Shown: one piece after another, positions 1-6,660 of the stretch
Layout of the letters: the number at the start of each line of letters is the position of its first letter
Position numbering within the stretch: the first letter of the stretch is position 1
Assembly: GCA_946481205.1 (NCBI GenBank)
Contig: CAMLNB010000051.1
Coordinates: forward strand, 1-18,378
Direction of reading: 5' to 3'
Source: an uncultured Kangiella sp.
GTDB lineage: Bacteria > Pseudomonadota > Gammaproteobacteria > Enterobacterales > DSM-103792
Length of the DNA: 18,378 nucleotides
The notes under the pieces: generated by a model
What the model was told of the DNA's origin: nothing
The model's database searches: none
Seen by the model: the letters and a program-made list of their open reading frames with translations, nothing else
Position numbers and translations under genes: made by a program

Positions 1-221
1 GACAAGCCGAGCGTGCCGCCAAGTGCCAACACCATTCCTCGACTGGGTTGGGCTTTACCGCTTTCCAAAAAGCTCAGGTGGCGTTGCGACAGACCAGCCG
101 TCAGCGCCGCTTGCAGTTGCGATTGACCGCTGCCACGACGATACGCGCGTAGCCGTTCGCCAAAGCTGGCTTGATTGCTGAGCTTGTCGGTGGCAGGACG
201 AACAGGAAATGCGGTCATCAT
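1..221 (-). CDS. XRE-family (MmyB-like) helix-turn-helix regulator, N-terminal part
   Basis: The gene begins at 221 (tandem ATGs at 221-219 and 218-216) and runs off the left edge, so only about 73 codons are visible. I translated it by hand. After about 20 residues comes a lambda-repressor-type HTH: SFGERLRAYRRGSGQSQLQ, then LSQRHLSFLESGKARPS and GMVLALGGTLGL. The pattern RLR..R...G.SQ..LA..AG.SQRHLSFLESG.ARPS is typical of the MmyB/XRE regulators whose C-terminal half is a ligand-binding domain, which would lie outside the window. Its role would be DNA-binding repression or activation; the target is unknown. An AGAG stretch about 8 nt upstream is a modest ribosome binding site. The 145-bp upstream gap carries a strong dyad (302-358) but no convincing promoter. 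The family call is fairly sure; the regulated pathway is not known. Confidence 0.8.
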   Translation of the reverse strand, partial: MMTAFPVRPATDKLSNQASFGERLRAYRRGSGQSQLQAALTAGLSQRHLSFLESGKAQPSRGMVLALGGTLGL

Positions 222-301
222 GGCAACTCTCTGCAGTGAGTGCTACAGCGAGGCTAGCAGTTTCATGCCGCTGTGGGCTCTGCGGTCGCTGGTACTAAGT
301 C

Positions 302-358
302 ACAGATCCCGTCCGCGTATCGCTGACATTGCCTGAAGCCAGCGATACGCACATCTGT
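302..358. repeat. Nested inverted repeat after the AOC-barrel gene
   Basis: Arms GCGTATCGCTG (315-325) and CAGCGATACGC (340-350) are perfect 11-bp complements around a 14-nt spacer. Outside them ACAGAT (302-307) and ATCTGT (353-358) also pair. The structure starts 9 nt after the minus-strand stop at 367 and lies 94-137 bp upstream of the XRE regulator start. No T-tract follows on either strand. It could be a 3'-end hairpin, or an operator for the neighbouring regulator. Confidence 0.6.
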
Positions 359-366
359 ATTGCGGA

Positions 367-885
367 TTAGGGCAGGCAGATCTCGCCGATCATGACGTCG
401 GTGATGGTGTAGTCGCCGATCTTCTTGCCGGAAAAATACAGGTGGCCGGTTGCCCCGGCATATCTGCCGGTGCCGCCGGTGAATTCAGCAAAACCACTGA
501 AGAAACGTCGTGCTGGCTCGACGGCACTGACCGACGAGATGCCGGTTTCGCGAGCGGTCAGCGTGCCGTTTGCCAGGGTAAATACCGAGATCTGACTGAA
601 TGACACGGTCTTACTCGGTTCTGGTGTGGTGGCAGGGCCCATCGCAGCGCTGTCGATGGTCGAATAGATGGTGCCGTTCATCCCGCGATTGCCTTCGATG
701 GTACCAGCCGAACAGGCACCGAGCGGACTGGTGCAGCCTTCGGTGGTTTTGGTATCCACGACGTGGGCATGGAAATTTTTACAGCCATGCCAGCGCTGGG
801 ACAACGGGGTGTTGTCATCGCTGTCGCTTGCGATGGCGCTGACGGGAAGGGTGAGCAGCAGTAGATACATGCTCCAACGGTTCAT
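367..885 (-). CDS. Secreted small protein with allene-oxide-cyclase-like barrel
   Basis: The chosen start is ATG at 885, because a perfect AGGAGG (plus-strand 891-896) lies 5 nt upstream; longer in-frame starts lack this. The product is 172 aa. Residues 1-20 (MNRWSMYLLLLTLPVSAIAS) look like a Sec signal peptide, so the mature protein is probably periplasmic or extracellular. The C-terminal half carries FAEFTGGTGRYAGATGHLYFSG (residues 132-153, quoted here only as the pattern GGTGRYAGATG), the hallmark of the allene oxide cyclase/dirigent-like barrel fold. Four cysteines (35, 51, 57, 170) could form two disulfides. Bacterial members have no established enzyme activity, and no lipid-oxidation genes are nearby, so function is unknown. 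It is monocistronic by spacing: 225 bp from the upstream gene. Fold assignment is moderately sure. Confidence 0.72.
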   Translation of the reverse strand: MNRWSMYLLLLTLPVSAIASDSDDNTPLSQRWHGCKNFHAHVVDTKTTEGCTSPLGACSAGTIEGNRGMNGTIYSTIDSAAMGPATTPEPSKTVSFSQISVFTLANGTLTARETGISSVSAVEPARRFFSGFAEFTGGTGRYAGATGHLYFSGKKIGDYTITDVMIGEICLP

Positions 886-911
886 TGGCACCTCCTGATT
901 TGCTATGACAA

Positions 912-928
912 CCATCGTCTGCCGATGG
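912..928. repeat. Short hairpin in the leader of the AOC-barrel gene
   Basis: CCATCG (912-917) and CGATGG (923-928) pair around a 5-nt loop, between the candidate promoter and the ribosome binding site of the secreted protein. It is short and may be chance. Confidence 0.25.
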
Positions 929-950
929 GTGACAGCATTGGGCTGCCACG

Positions 951-978
951 CGTATAGCTCACTGCATGGCGATACCAA
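951..978 (-). promoter_or_regulatory. Candidate sigma-70 promoter for the AOC-barrel gene
   Basis: On the minus strand TTGGTA (973-978) is followed after 16 nt by TATACG (951-956). The -10 box lies about 65 nt upstream of the ATG. Both hexamers are partial matches, so this is only a candidate. Confidence 0.35.
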
Positions 979-1045
979 CAACAATTACGTCGGAGGTAAT
1001 AGCGGCAGGGGATTATTACCGAGTGGGGGCTGTCACTGGAGGATG

Positions 1046-1094
1046 CGGTTCGATAACGATCTCCGGCGAAAAGACGACTGCCGTTATCGAACCG
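1046..1094. repeat. Perfect 13-bp inverted repeat with 23-nt spacer
   Basis: CGGTTCGATAACG (1046-1058) is exactly complementary to CGTTATCGAACCG (1082-1094). The 23-nt spacer (1059-1081) is unpaired. It begins 16 nt beyond the stop of the Lnt-like gene (minus strand). No T-tract follows on either strand, and the loop is long for an intrinsic terminator. It is either a 3'-end structure or a protein-binding dyad. Confidence 0.7.
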
Positions 1095-1110
1095 TGACGG
1101 GGCATTGCTT

Positions 1111-2610
1111 CTATGTCGCTGCGATTGCTGCACGTAGACGCTGTTGCCGGCGATGCTGACGCCACGCCAGCATCAGCAGCACCGCAAAACCGAGCACGCT
1201 CAACAGTGAGATCAAGTTACCGAGATGACGATACGGCGTGGGCCGATGCTGCAAGACCAGATCCGTCAGCAGCAACACGGGTTCATGCTGCTGGCTGCGC
1301 TGGCTACTCAGAATGCGGCCGCTGGCGTCGGTGATTAAGCTCAGACCATTATTGTTCGGGCGGATCAAGGCCACGCCATTTTCGATGGCACGGTAGCGGG
1401 CGATCTCGGCCCGACCGTTGGCGACTGCCGGATAGTCATACGACGGATTGATCAGCACATCGACTTGCTGGTTCGCCGCTTGCCGCATGAAGCTGGGAAA
1501 ATCGGCGTCCCAGCAAATGCTCAAGCCAAACCGACCCCATGGCGTATCGACAACCGCGAGCTTGCCGTCGCCAGCGATGGTGTGCTCTGCGAATTGACCG
1601 TGGTTCTTGTGATAGACCGTGCGGATCAGACCTTGTGGGTCAATCCAGATCAGTTTGTTGTGGCGCTTGTCCGCAAACGGACGATCGAGATGAAACAGCG
1701 CCATGACCAAGTGCACCTGCTCGGCTTTGGCCAAATGCTGACCGGCGCGAATGGCCTCGTCTTCCTTGTTGGAGGCTATCGCCAAAGCACCTTCGGCCCA
1801 GACAATAATCTTTGCGCCCTGTCGTGCTTGCTGTTGCGACAACGCCAGCCAATCGTTCAGATTCTGTTGATCGGTAATGGCCGGATCATGTTTACGGGCG
1901 ATGCTGGCGACGCGTACGCGCGACTCGTGATTTGGCAACTCGCTGACGATGTTGACCCGGCTGGCCAGCAGGCCCCAGCCGAGCAACAGCGCCAAGGCAA
2001 CGCTGTAACACTGAACCCAGCGACGCAGCGCCGGCCATTGTTGCCGCTGCCGTATCGCCGTTGCCGCAATGGCCGCGCCCCAGGCCAGCACAAAACTGAC
2101 ACCATCGACACCGGTGACGGCTGCCAATTGCGCCAGTGGATTATCGGCACCAATGCCGTAGCCGAGCATGCCGTAGCTGCCGGTGGGGTCGCTGATGTGG
2201 CGCAGGTAATCCGTGCTGACCAGCGCGCTGGGCAGCACCAGCGTGGCCAATGCGGTCGGCAAGCGCGTGTGCATCATTCGATCCGCCAGATACGGCAGCA
2301 AACCGAGCAAGCAGCTGGCGAAAACCGTCAGCGTCCATTCGGTTTGGTTCATGAACGGCGCGAAATCCGCCATGGCCCACGCCCACGCCAGTGACTGCGC
2401 CAGCCAAGCCAGCACAAATCCGCGCACCGCCGGTTGTGAGCGCAGATAAAGCAGCATCAGCAAGGGAAAGCTAAGGTGCAGCAGTGGCACGGTCCAGCGT
2501 TCGGCCAAGCAACCGGCGAGCACTGCTGCGAGCAGCCAAAGCTGGGCCGTCAGGGTATCCCGTGAGGGCCACATCGACGAGAGGCGAGATGAAGACGGAT
2601 TAGGCGCCAT
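1111..2610 (-). CDS. Divergent apolipoprotein N-acyltransferase-like membrane protein
   Basis: The start at ATG 2610 is preferred: AAGGAA lies about 8 nt upstream, whereas the longer reading frame begins with TTG at 2667. The product is 499 aa (E. coli Lnt is 512). Residues about 23-215 hold several hydrophobic segments, including an Lnt-like stretch LGYGIGADNPLAQLAAVTG (149-167). Residues 230-450 form a nitrilase-type domain, and a last membrane helix lies near 464-482. The catalytic triad is visible: E273 in VWAEGA, K335 in VYHKNH and C366 in SICWDADFP. Lnt transfers a third acyl chain from phospholipid to lipoproteins at the inner membrane. Odd points: Lnt normally has CYE after the cysteine and PFGE after the lysine, while here it is CWD and FAE. 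It may be a second Lnt or an acyltransferase/amidase with another substrate. Divergent from the CadC-like gene. Confidence 0.8.
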   Translation of the reverse strand: MAPNPSSSRLSSMWPSRDTLTAQLWLLAAVLAGCLAERWTVPLLHLSFPLLMLLYLRSQPAVRGFVLAWLAQSLAWAWAMADFAPFMNQTEWTLTVFASCLLGLLPYLADRMMHTRLPTALATLVLPSALVSTDYLRHISDPTGSYGMLGYGIGADNPLAQLAAVTGVDGVSFVLAWGAAIAATAIRQRQQWPALRRWVQCYSVALALLLGWGLLASRVNIVSELPNHESRVRVASIARKHDPAITDQQNLNDWLALSQQQARQGAKIIVWAEGALAIASNKEDEAIRAGQHLAKAEQVHLVMALFHLDRPFADKRHNKLIWIDPQGLIRTVYHKNHGQFAEHTIAGDGKLAVVDTPWGRFGLSICWDADFPSFMRQAANQQVDVLINPSYDYPAVANGRAEIARYRAIENGVALIRPNNNGLSLITDASGRILSSQRSQQHEPVLLLTDLVLQHRPTPYRHLGNLISLLSVLGFAVLLMLAWRQHRRQQRLRAAIAAT

Positions 2611-2700
2611 GGCGCATTCCTTGTGGGCGAGCGGGCAGATTCCGCGCTGCCAGCATCGAAAAACCAATCAGGCAAGTCGTGATGCCGCGATGAGCGCATG

Positions 2701-2718
2701 GTGAAAAGTTGTGAAAAG
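2701..2718. repeat. Direct repeat GTGAAAAG, 10-bp period
   Basis: GTGAAAAG occurs at 2701-2708 and again at 2711-2718, one helical turn apart, in the 264-bp gap between the divergent Lnt-like and CadC-like genes. A phased direct repeat is the usual form of an OmpR/PhoB-type winged-helix binding site, and the plus-strand neighbour has that domain. This is inference from position and phasing only. Confidence 0.35.
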
Positions 2719-2755
2719 CCGCGAAATCGGTCTTATGCAGCGCCGTACCGCCAGC

Positions 2756-2782
2756 TTGCCTGCGGTTCTGCTTTGTTACACT
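2756..2782 (+). promoter_or_regulatory. Candidate extended -10 promoter for the CadC-like gene
   Basis: TGTTACACT (2774-2782) fits an extended -10 element (TGn then TACACT). TTGCCT at 2756-2761 could serve as a -35 but the spacer is only 15 nt. It lies about 93 nt upstream of the ATG at 2875 and 38 nt downstream of the direct repeat. Confidence 0.38.
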
Positions 2783-2874
2783 GGCACTCTTTAGCGGGTG
2801 CGCGAACGAGCAGGGTGGCGACCCGCGTTGGCGCGCCACCACGGCATGCCGCAAAGCGAGATCTGTTGTACCTC

Positions 2875-5115
2875 ATGACCAACGAATGGACGCAAGTAGG
2901 CGAGTGGACGCTGCACCCAGACCGGCTCAGCCTGAGGCACGCCGAGCAGGAGCGCGTGATCGGCGCCCAGAACATGGCGCTGCTGCAGTTTCTGGCGGCG
3001 CGGCCGAATGAGTTGGTCAGCCGCGAGCAACTGCTGCAGGAGGTGTGGCGTGGCGTTATCGTCAATGACAATACGCTATCGAAAGCCATTGCCGAGTTGC
3101 GCAAGGCGCTGGGCGATGAGAGCAAGCAGGCGCGTTACATCCAGACGGTGCCGCGTCGCGGTTACCGTTTGATTGCGCCGGTACATCGCAGTGAGCAGCC
3201 GGTAAGTGCGGCGATTGCATCATTGTCCGGGGGAGCCGTGGTGGCTACGGCGACCGTCGGCAACCGATCACGGTGGTTGCTGTTGTCGCTGAGTGCGGCG
3301 TTGCTACTGTTCGTTCTGATCGTCGGTTCGCTTGCACTCTGGTTTCGTGATCAGGCCGCGCCTTTGGCGCGCGAGCGTTTCAGTCAACTGCGGCCGTTCA
3401 CCAGTGAGCCCGGCCTGGAATTGCAACCGGCCTTTTCGCCCGATAATCGCTGGGTGGCTTATGTGGCTTACCCTCTTGCAAGCAGCACGGGTGAGATCCG
3501 GTTGCGGGCGATGAATGGTGAGCGGCAGATTACGCTACCGATAGCCGCGGGTGCGCCGGAAACACCGAGCTGGTCACCGGACGGTCAGTACTTGGCTTAC
3601 TTGCTGCGTTCGGGCAATGGCTGTGAGGTGCATGTTGTCCGGTTGGCGGAAGCCAGTCTTGAACCGATTGACGATCATGTGGTGTCCACTTGTTACAACA
3701 GCAGCATTGGGCTCGGCTCGCTGCAGTGGTCGCGTGATGGCAATGCGCTGCTGTTCCGCAAACTGCGCGATGGTAGCGCGCCGCTGGTGCAACAGGATTG
3801 GCGCCGCGGTACCGAGCAAGTGCTTGGCGATATTTACCCCTATGTTTTCGCGATGCACCCTAACCGACCGCAACTGGCTTACGCGGACGTGGCGCCGATG
3901 AGTACGACGCTGCATGTACTGGATCTGGCGACCGGTGAAAAGACGGCGCGATTGACCCGTCCGGAGGTGTTCTTTGGCATGGCGTGGGACCCACAGTCGT
4001 CCGGCATCCTGACGACGCGCAGCTTGGTCGGCGGCCAATTGGAATACCTGCACGAAGATGGCCGACGTGAATTGCTTTTGCCCAGCTCCGATGCGTTGAT
4101 CGATCCGGCGTTCTCCCGTGATGGCAAGTTGCTGGCCGTGGTGCAAACACGGATGACCTACGATCTCTGGCAGGTCGAGTTGTCAGCCGATGGGGCAGTC
4201 GATGGGGCTGTCGATAACCGCAGCGCCGCGATGACACTTGCTTCCGCGCCACAACGACCGGGCAAGCCGCTGATTCAATCCAATCGATTTGATTATTCGC
4301 CGCGCTATTCTCATTCTGGTCAACGCTTGGCGTTTTTCTCGACCCGTAGCGGCGGCCCGGCGGTGTGGCTGGCCAACGCGGATGGCAGCGATCAGCGGCA
4401 GGCGTTTGCACTGCCGGTTGATGGTGCAAAAGATCAACGCGCCAATAGCGATGCCAGCAACGACGATACTTCGAATACTGGTTTCGCGCCGATGCCAACG
4501 CATCTGCGCTGGTCACCTGACGATCGCTACTTGCTGATTGGCGCAACCGATCTGGCGACTTATCTCTATGATTTTGTCTCAGGCCAGCTGCGACGCCTGA
4601 ATCCGCCGGACAGTCAAACGCTGAATCCAACCTGGTCGCATGATGGCCGCCATATCTATGTCAGTCGTCAACAGGACAACGATTGGTGGATCTGGCAACT
4701 GGATTTACAAAACGAGCACTGGCAGCCGGTTGCCCAGTTGCGCGGTGCGATGGCCGAGGCGAGCGCGGATGGCAAATCGCTGTACGTTCTGAGCCACGGC
4801 GGTCGTGAACACGGTGGGCTTTGGCTGTATGACCGGCAAAGCGGCCAGACCGAGCGCGTATTGCCGGAATTGATGCGTCGAAACTGGCAGAATTTTTCGG
4901 TTACTGCCAGCGGCTTTCACTACCTGCACGAGCAGGATGGCGTGTTGACGGTTTATGCCTGGAGTCGCCAGCACGGTGCGCGTGTGGTGTTGCCGCTGAT
5001 GCCGGCACAGGAAGCCGGGCCGCTGTTTGTCGATTTCACGGTGGCGCCAGATCAGCGCCGGCTGGTCTATACGATGTTGGCAGATTTCGAAAGTGACATC
5101 ATGTTGCTGCAGTGA
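2875..5115 (+). CDS. CadC-like membrane transcription regulator with TolB-type propeller
   Basis: ATG 2875 is chosen because the winged-helix domain begins just after it; the frame is open further upstream but that part has no domain character. The product is 746 aa. Residues 7-103 are an OmpR/PhoB-type winged helix (ending RYIQTVPRRGYRLIAPV). Residues 134-157 are one transmembrane helix. Residues about 170-746 are WD40/PD40-like propeller blades with repeated SPDG-type motifs (AFSPDNRWVAYVA, SWSPDGQYLAYLL, QWSRDGNALLF, AFSRDGKLLAVV, RWSPDDRYLLIG, TWSHDGRHIYVS). This is the ToxR/CadC one-component plan: cytoplasmic DNA binding with a periplasmic sensor. The ligand is unknown. The ribosome binding site is weak. 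It is the only plus-strand gene, divergent from the Lnt-like gene and ending 22 bp from the convergent C13 peptidase gene. Confidence 0.88.
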   Translation: MTNEWTQVGEWTLHPDRLSLRHAEQERVIGAQNMALLQFLAARPNELVSREQLLQEVWRGVIVNDNTLSKAIAELRKALGDESKQARYIQTVPRRGYRLIAPVHRSEQPVSAAIASLSGGAVVATATVGNRSRWLLLSLSAALLLFVLIVGSLALWFRDQAAPLARERFSQLRPFTSEPGLELQPAFSPDNRWVAYVAYPLASSTGEIRLRAMNGERQITLPIAAGAPETPSWSPDGQYLAYLLRSGNGCEVHVVRLAEASLEPIDDHVVSTCYNSSIGLGSLQWSRDGNALLFRKLRDGSAPLVQQDWRRGTEQVLGDIYPYVFAMHPNRPQLAYADVAPMSTTLHVLDLATGEKTARLTRPEVFFGMAWDPQSSGILTTRSLVGGQLEYLHEDGRRELLLPSSDALIDPAFSRDGKLLAVVQTRMTYDLWQVELSADGAVDGAVDNRSAAMTLASAPQRPGKPLIQSNRFDYSPRYSHSGQRLAFFSTRSGGPAVWLANADGSDQRQAFALPVDGAKDQRANSDASNDDTSNTGFAPMPTHLRWSPDDRYLLIGATDLATYLYDFVSGQLRRLNPPDSQTLNPTWSHDGRHIYVSRQQDNDWWIWQLDLQNEHWQPVAQLRGAMAEASADGKSLYVLSHGGREHGGLWLYDRQSGQTERVLPELMRRNWQNFSVTASGFHYLHEQDGVLTVYAWSRQHGARVVLPLMPAQEAGPLFVDFTVAPDQRRLVYTMLADFESDIMLLQ
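4189..4212 (+). repeat. In-frame 12-bp tandem repeat
   Basis: GATGGGGCAGTC (4189-4200) is followed by GATGGGGCTGTC (4201-4212), encoding Asp-Gly-Ala-Val twice between two propeller blades of the CadC-like protein. It is in frame, so copy-number slippage would only lengthen a surface loop. Confidence 0.6.
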
Positions 5116-5146
5116 CGCCGCAAATCCGGTATTTCAGTTACGGCGT
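5115..5146. terminator. Weak bidirectional hairpin between convergent genes
   Basis: ACGCCG (5115-5120) pairs with CGGCGT (5141-5146), and within the loop AAAT (5122-5125) can pair with ATTT (5131-5134). It spans both stop codons of the convergent CadC-like and C13 genes. There is no T-tract, so termination is only suggested by position. Confidence 0.3.
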
Positions 5147-6583
5147 GATCGCCGTCGATTCGCTGGCAGTGGTTTCCCGAACTGGCGTGTGCCCGCTGAC
5201 ATACTGTACCTGCCAGCGTTGCTCTAGCTGTTTCAGTTTGCTGCCAATCTCGCTGCCGATCGCGATTTGCGGCTGTGAGCTTTCATAGCCGTCTTGCTTT
5301 TCCCGTTCAGCGATGGCGAGTTTGGCTTGCTCAAACGCTGCGACAAACGAATGTTGCTGACCCAGGGCTTCGTCAAAATAGGCTTTGCCAAAGTAGGTGA
5401 ATTCGGCTTCGTTGCTACAACCAAAGGAGTTGCGATCGGCCGAGGCGGCGGTGATGACCAGCGTGTTCGGATCCTGCAAGGGTTCGACGAAGATGCCGGA
5501 GAAGCAGGCTGAAACCACCAATACCCGATGCTTGATCCCGGACTCATCCAGCGCCTGCCGCAGATCCTGCGGTTGCAGATTGTTCAGCTCGAACGGCCAG
5601 AACTCGAAAGCAAAGCCTTGCTCTGCTGAACCGTGTGAAGTGAGGAATAGAAACAGCACATCCTCTTCCCGGTCCATCACCGAGCCGATGTGATTCAGCG
5701 CCAACTTCAAGCTGGTCAGGCTGGCAACGGCTTCACGCTCCAGACTTGCGCTGTTGCTGATCAAGCGCAGGCTACGGCCCTCGGTATCGAAACGTTGCTG
5801 GAACAACTGTTCGACGCTCAGCACTTCTTTCATGAACACATCTTGGCTGGCATAGCCAGCGATGCCAAGCCAGTACAGATCGGTGACACCGGGGCGCTGG
5901 GCCTGCAGACGATTCAGTTGTTCCTGCAACAATCCGGGCTGACGATAAAAGGCCGCTTCAGCGATCAGCTGCGGGCCGGGCATTTCCTGTTCAAGCTCAG
6001 CGGCGCTCGGTGGTTGCGCCAGCCACAAACTGCGGTCATACCATAAGCTGCTGAGTGGCAAGCCCAGCAGCAGCAAATGGACGAGGATGCTGATGGCGGT
6101 GTAGCGCCAGCGCAGCTCCAGCAAGCGCATGCCGGCAACGCTAGCTGCAAGGCACAGCCACAGCGTTGGCAAATAATAGAACCACCACATCCAGCTTGTG
6201 GCTGTGATGGTTTCCGGCAGCATCGCGAGCAATTGGAAATACAGATGGCCTGTCACATCAAGCAGCAGCAACAGGCTGGTGCACAGCAGCAGCAGGGGCA
6301 AGGTGCGCCACGCATAGCGGCTGCCAGTGCTGATGAGCGTAGAGACGACAAGCAGCAGCGCCAACGGGAACAGCGCGCCAATCAAGCCGTTGGCGTTCCA
6401 GCGGCCATCGATGCCGACTGTGCTGAAATCACGCAGCCACAGGCTCAGCAAATAGAGCAAGGCCAGCAGCAGCCAGCCGGACCAGCTGATCCGCAGCTGA
6501 TGCAGCGAAACCGGCAGAAACAAAGCGGCGCGAGCACCCGCCAGCAGATTGATGCCCAGTGCGCGCAGTGTCGTCATTTGCAT
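5138..6583 (-). CDS. Membrane-anchored C13 (legumain-like) cysteine peptidase
   Basis: The product is 481 aa. Residues about 30-190 hold around five hydrophobic segments; residues about 230-445 are a caspase-fold C13 domain. The His of the catalytic dyad is H317 in FLFLTSHGSAEQGF, and the Cys is C360 in VLVVSACFSGIFVEPL. The lead-in YWLGIAGYASQDVFMKEV and the later ITAASADRNSFGCS match bacterial C13 members. Legumains cut after Asn (or Asp), and relatives include the GPI transamidase catalytic subunit; the substrate of the bacterial membrane forms is not established. Start: ATG 6583 or the ATG two codons later; neither has a clear Shine-Dalgarno. It follows ybiT by 77 bp on the same strand and faces the CadC-like gene. 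Family call is firm; side of the membrane and substrate are unknown. Confidence 0.85.
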   Translation of the reverse strand: MQMTTLRALGINLLAGARAALFLPVSLHQLRISWSGWLLLALLYLLSLWLRDFSTVGIDGRWNANGLIGALFPLALLLVVSTLISTGSRYAWRTLPLLLLCTSLLLLLDVTGHLYFQLLAMLPETITATSWMWWFYYLPTLWLCLAASVAGMRLLELRWRYTAISILVHLLLLGLPLSSLWYDRSLWLAQPPSAAELEQEMPGPQLIAEAAFYRQPGLLQEQLNRLQAQRPGVTDLYWLGIAGYASQDVFMKEVLSVEQLFQQRFDTEGRSLRLISNSASLEREAVASLTSLKLALNHIGSVMDREEDVLFLFLTSHGSAEQGFAFEFWPFELNNLQPQDLRQALDESGIKHRVLVVSACFSGIFVEPLQDPNTLVITAASADRNSFGCSNEAEFTYFGKAYFDEALGQQHSFVAAFEQAKLAIAEREKQDGYESSQPQIAIGSEIGSKLKQLEQRWQVQYVSGHTPVRETTASESTAITP

Positions 6584-6627
6584 TTCAGCAGAGTTCCATG
6601 GCTGACTGACTATGCCTGTTCTGAAGT

Positions 6628-6657
6628 GGCTTGTCGCAAAGGGTTTGCTGGCAAGCC
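6628..6657. repeat. Hairpin just after ybiT
   Basis: GGCTTG (6628-6633) pairs with CAAGCC (6652-6657), and inside it GCAAA (6636-6640) pairs with TTTGC (6644-6648) around a GGG loop, giving an 11-bp stem broken by a small internal loop. It starts 3 nt after the ybiT stop on the minus strand and has no U-tract after it. It may end or protect the ybiT transcript before the C13 gene. Confidence 0.45.
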
Positions 6658-6660
6658 TGC

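Noticed and set aside
1046..1094. Integron attC site
   Set aside because: The arms lack the R'' RYYYAAC and R' GTTRRRY core pattern, and there is no integrase or cassette array.
1465..2394. Long plus-strand ORF (309 aa) opposite the Lnt-like gene
   Set aside because: It mirrors the Lnt-like frame, has no recognisable domain, and is rich in Gln/Arg as expected of an antisense shadow in GC-rich DNA.
2611..2874. N-terminal extension of the CadC-like protein from 2698
   Set aside because: The upstream frame is open but has no domain, crosses the likely promoter at 2756-2782, and the winged helix starts right after ATG 2875.
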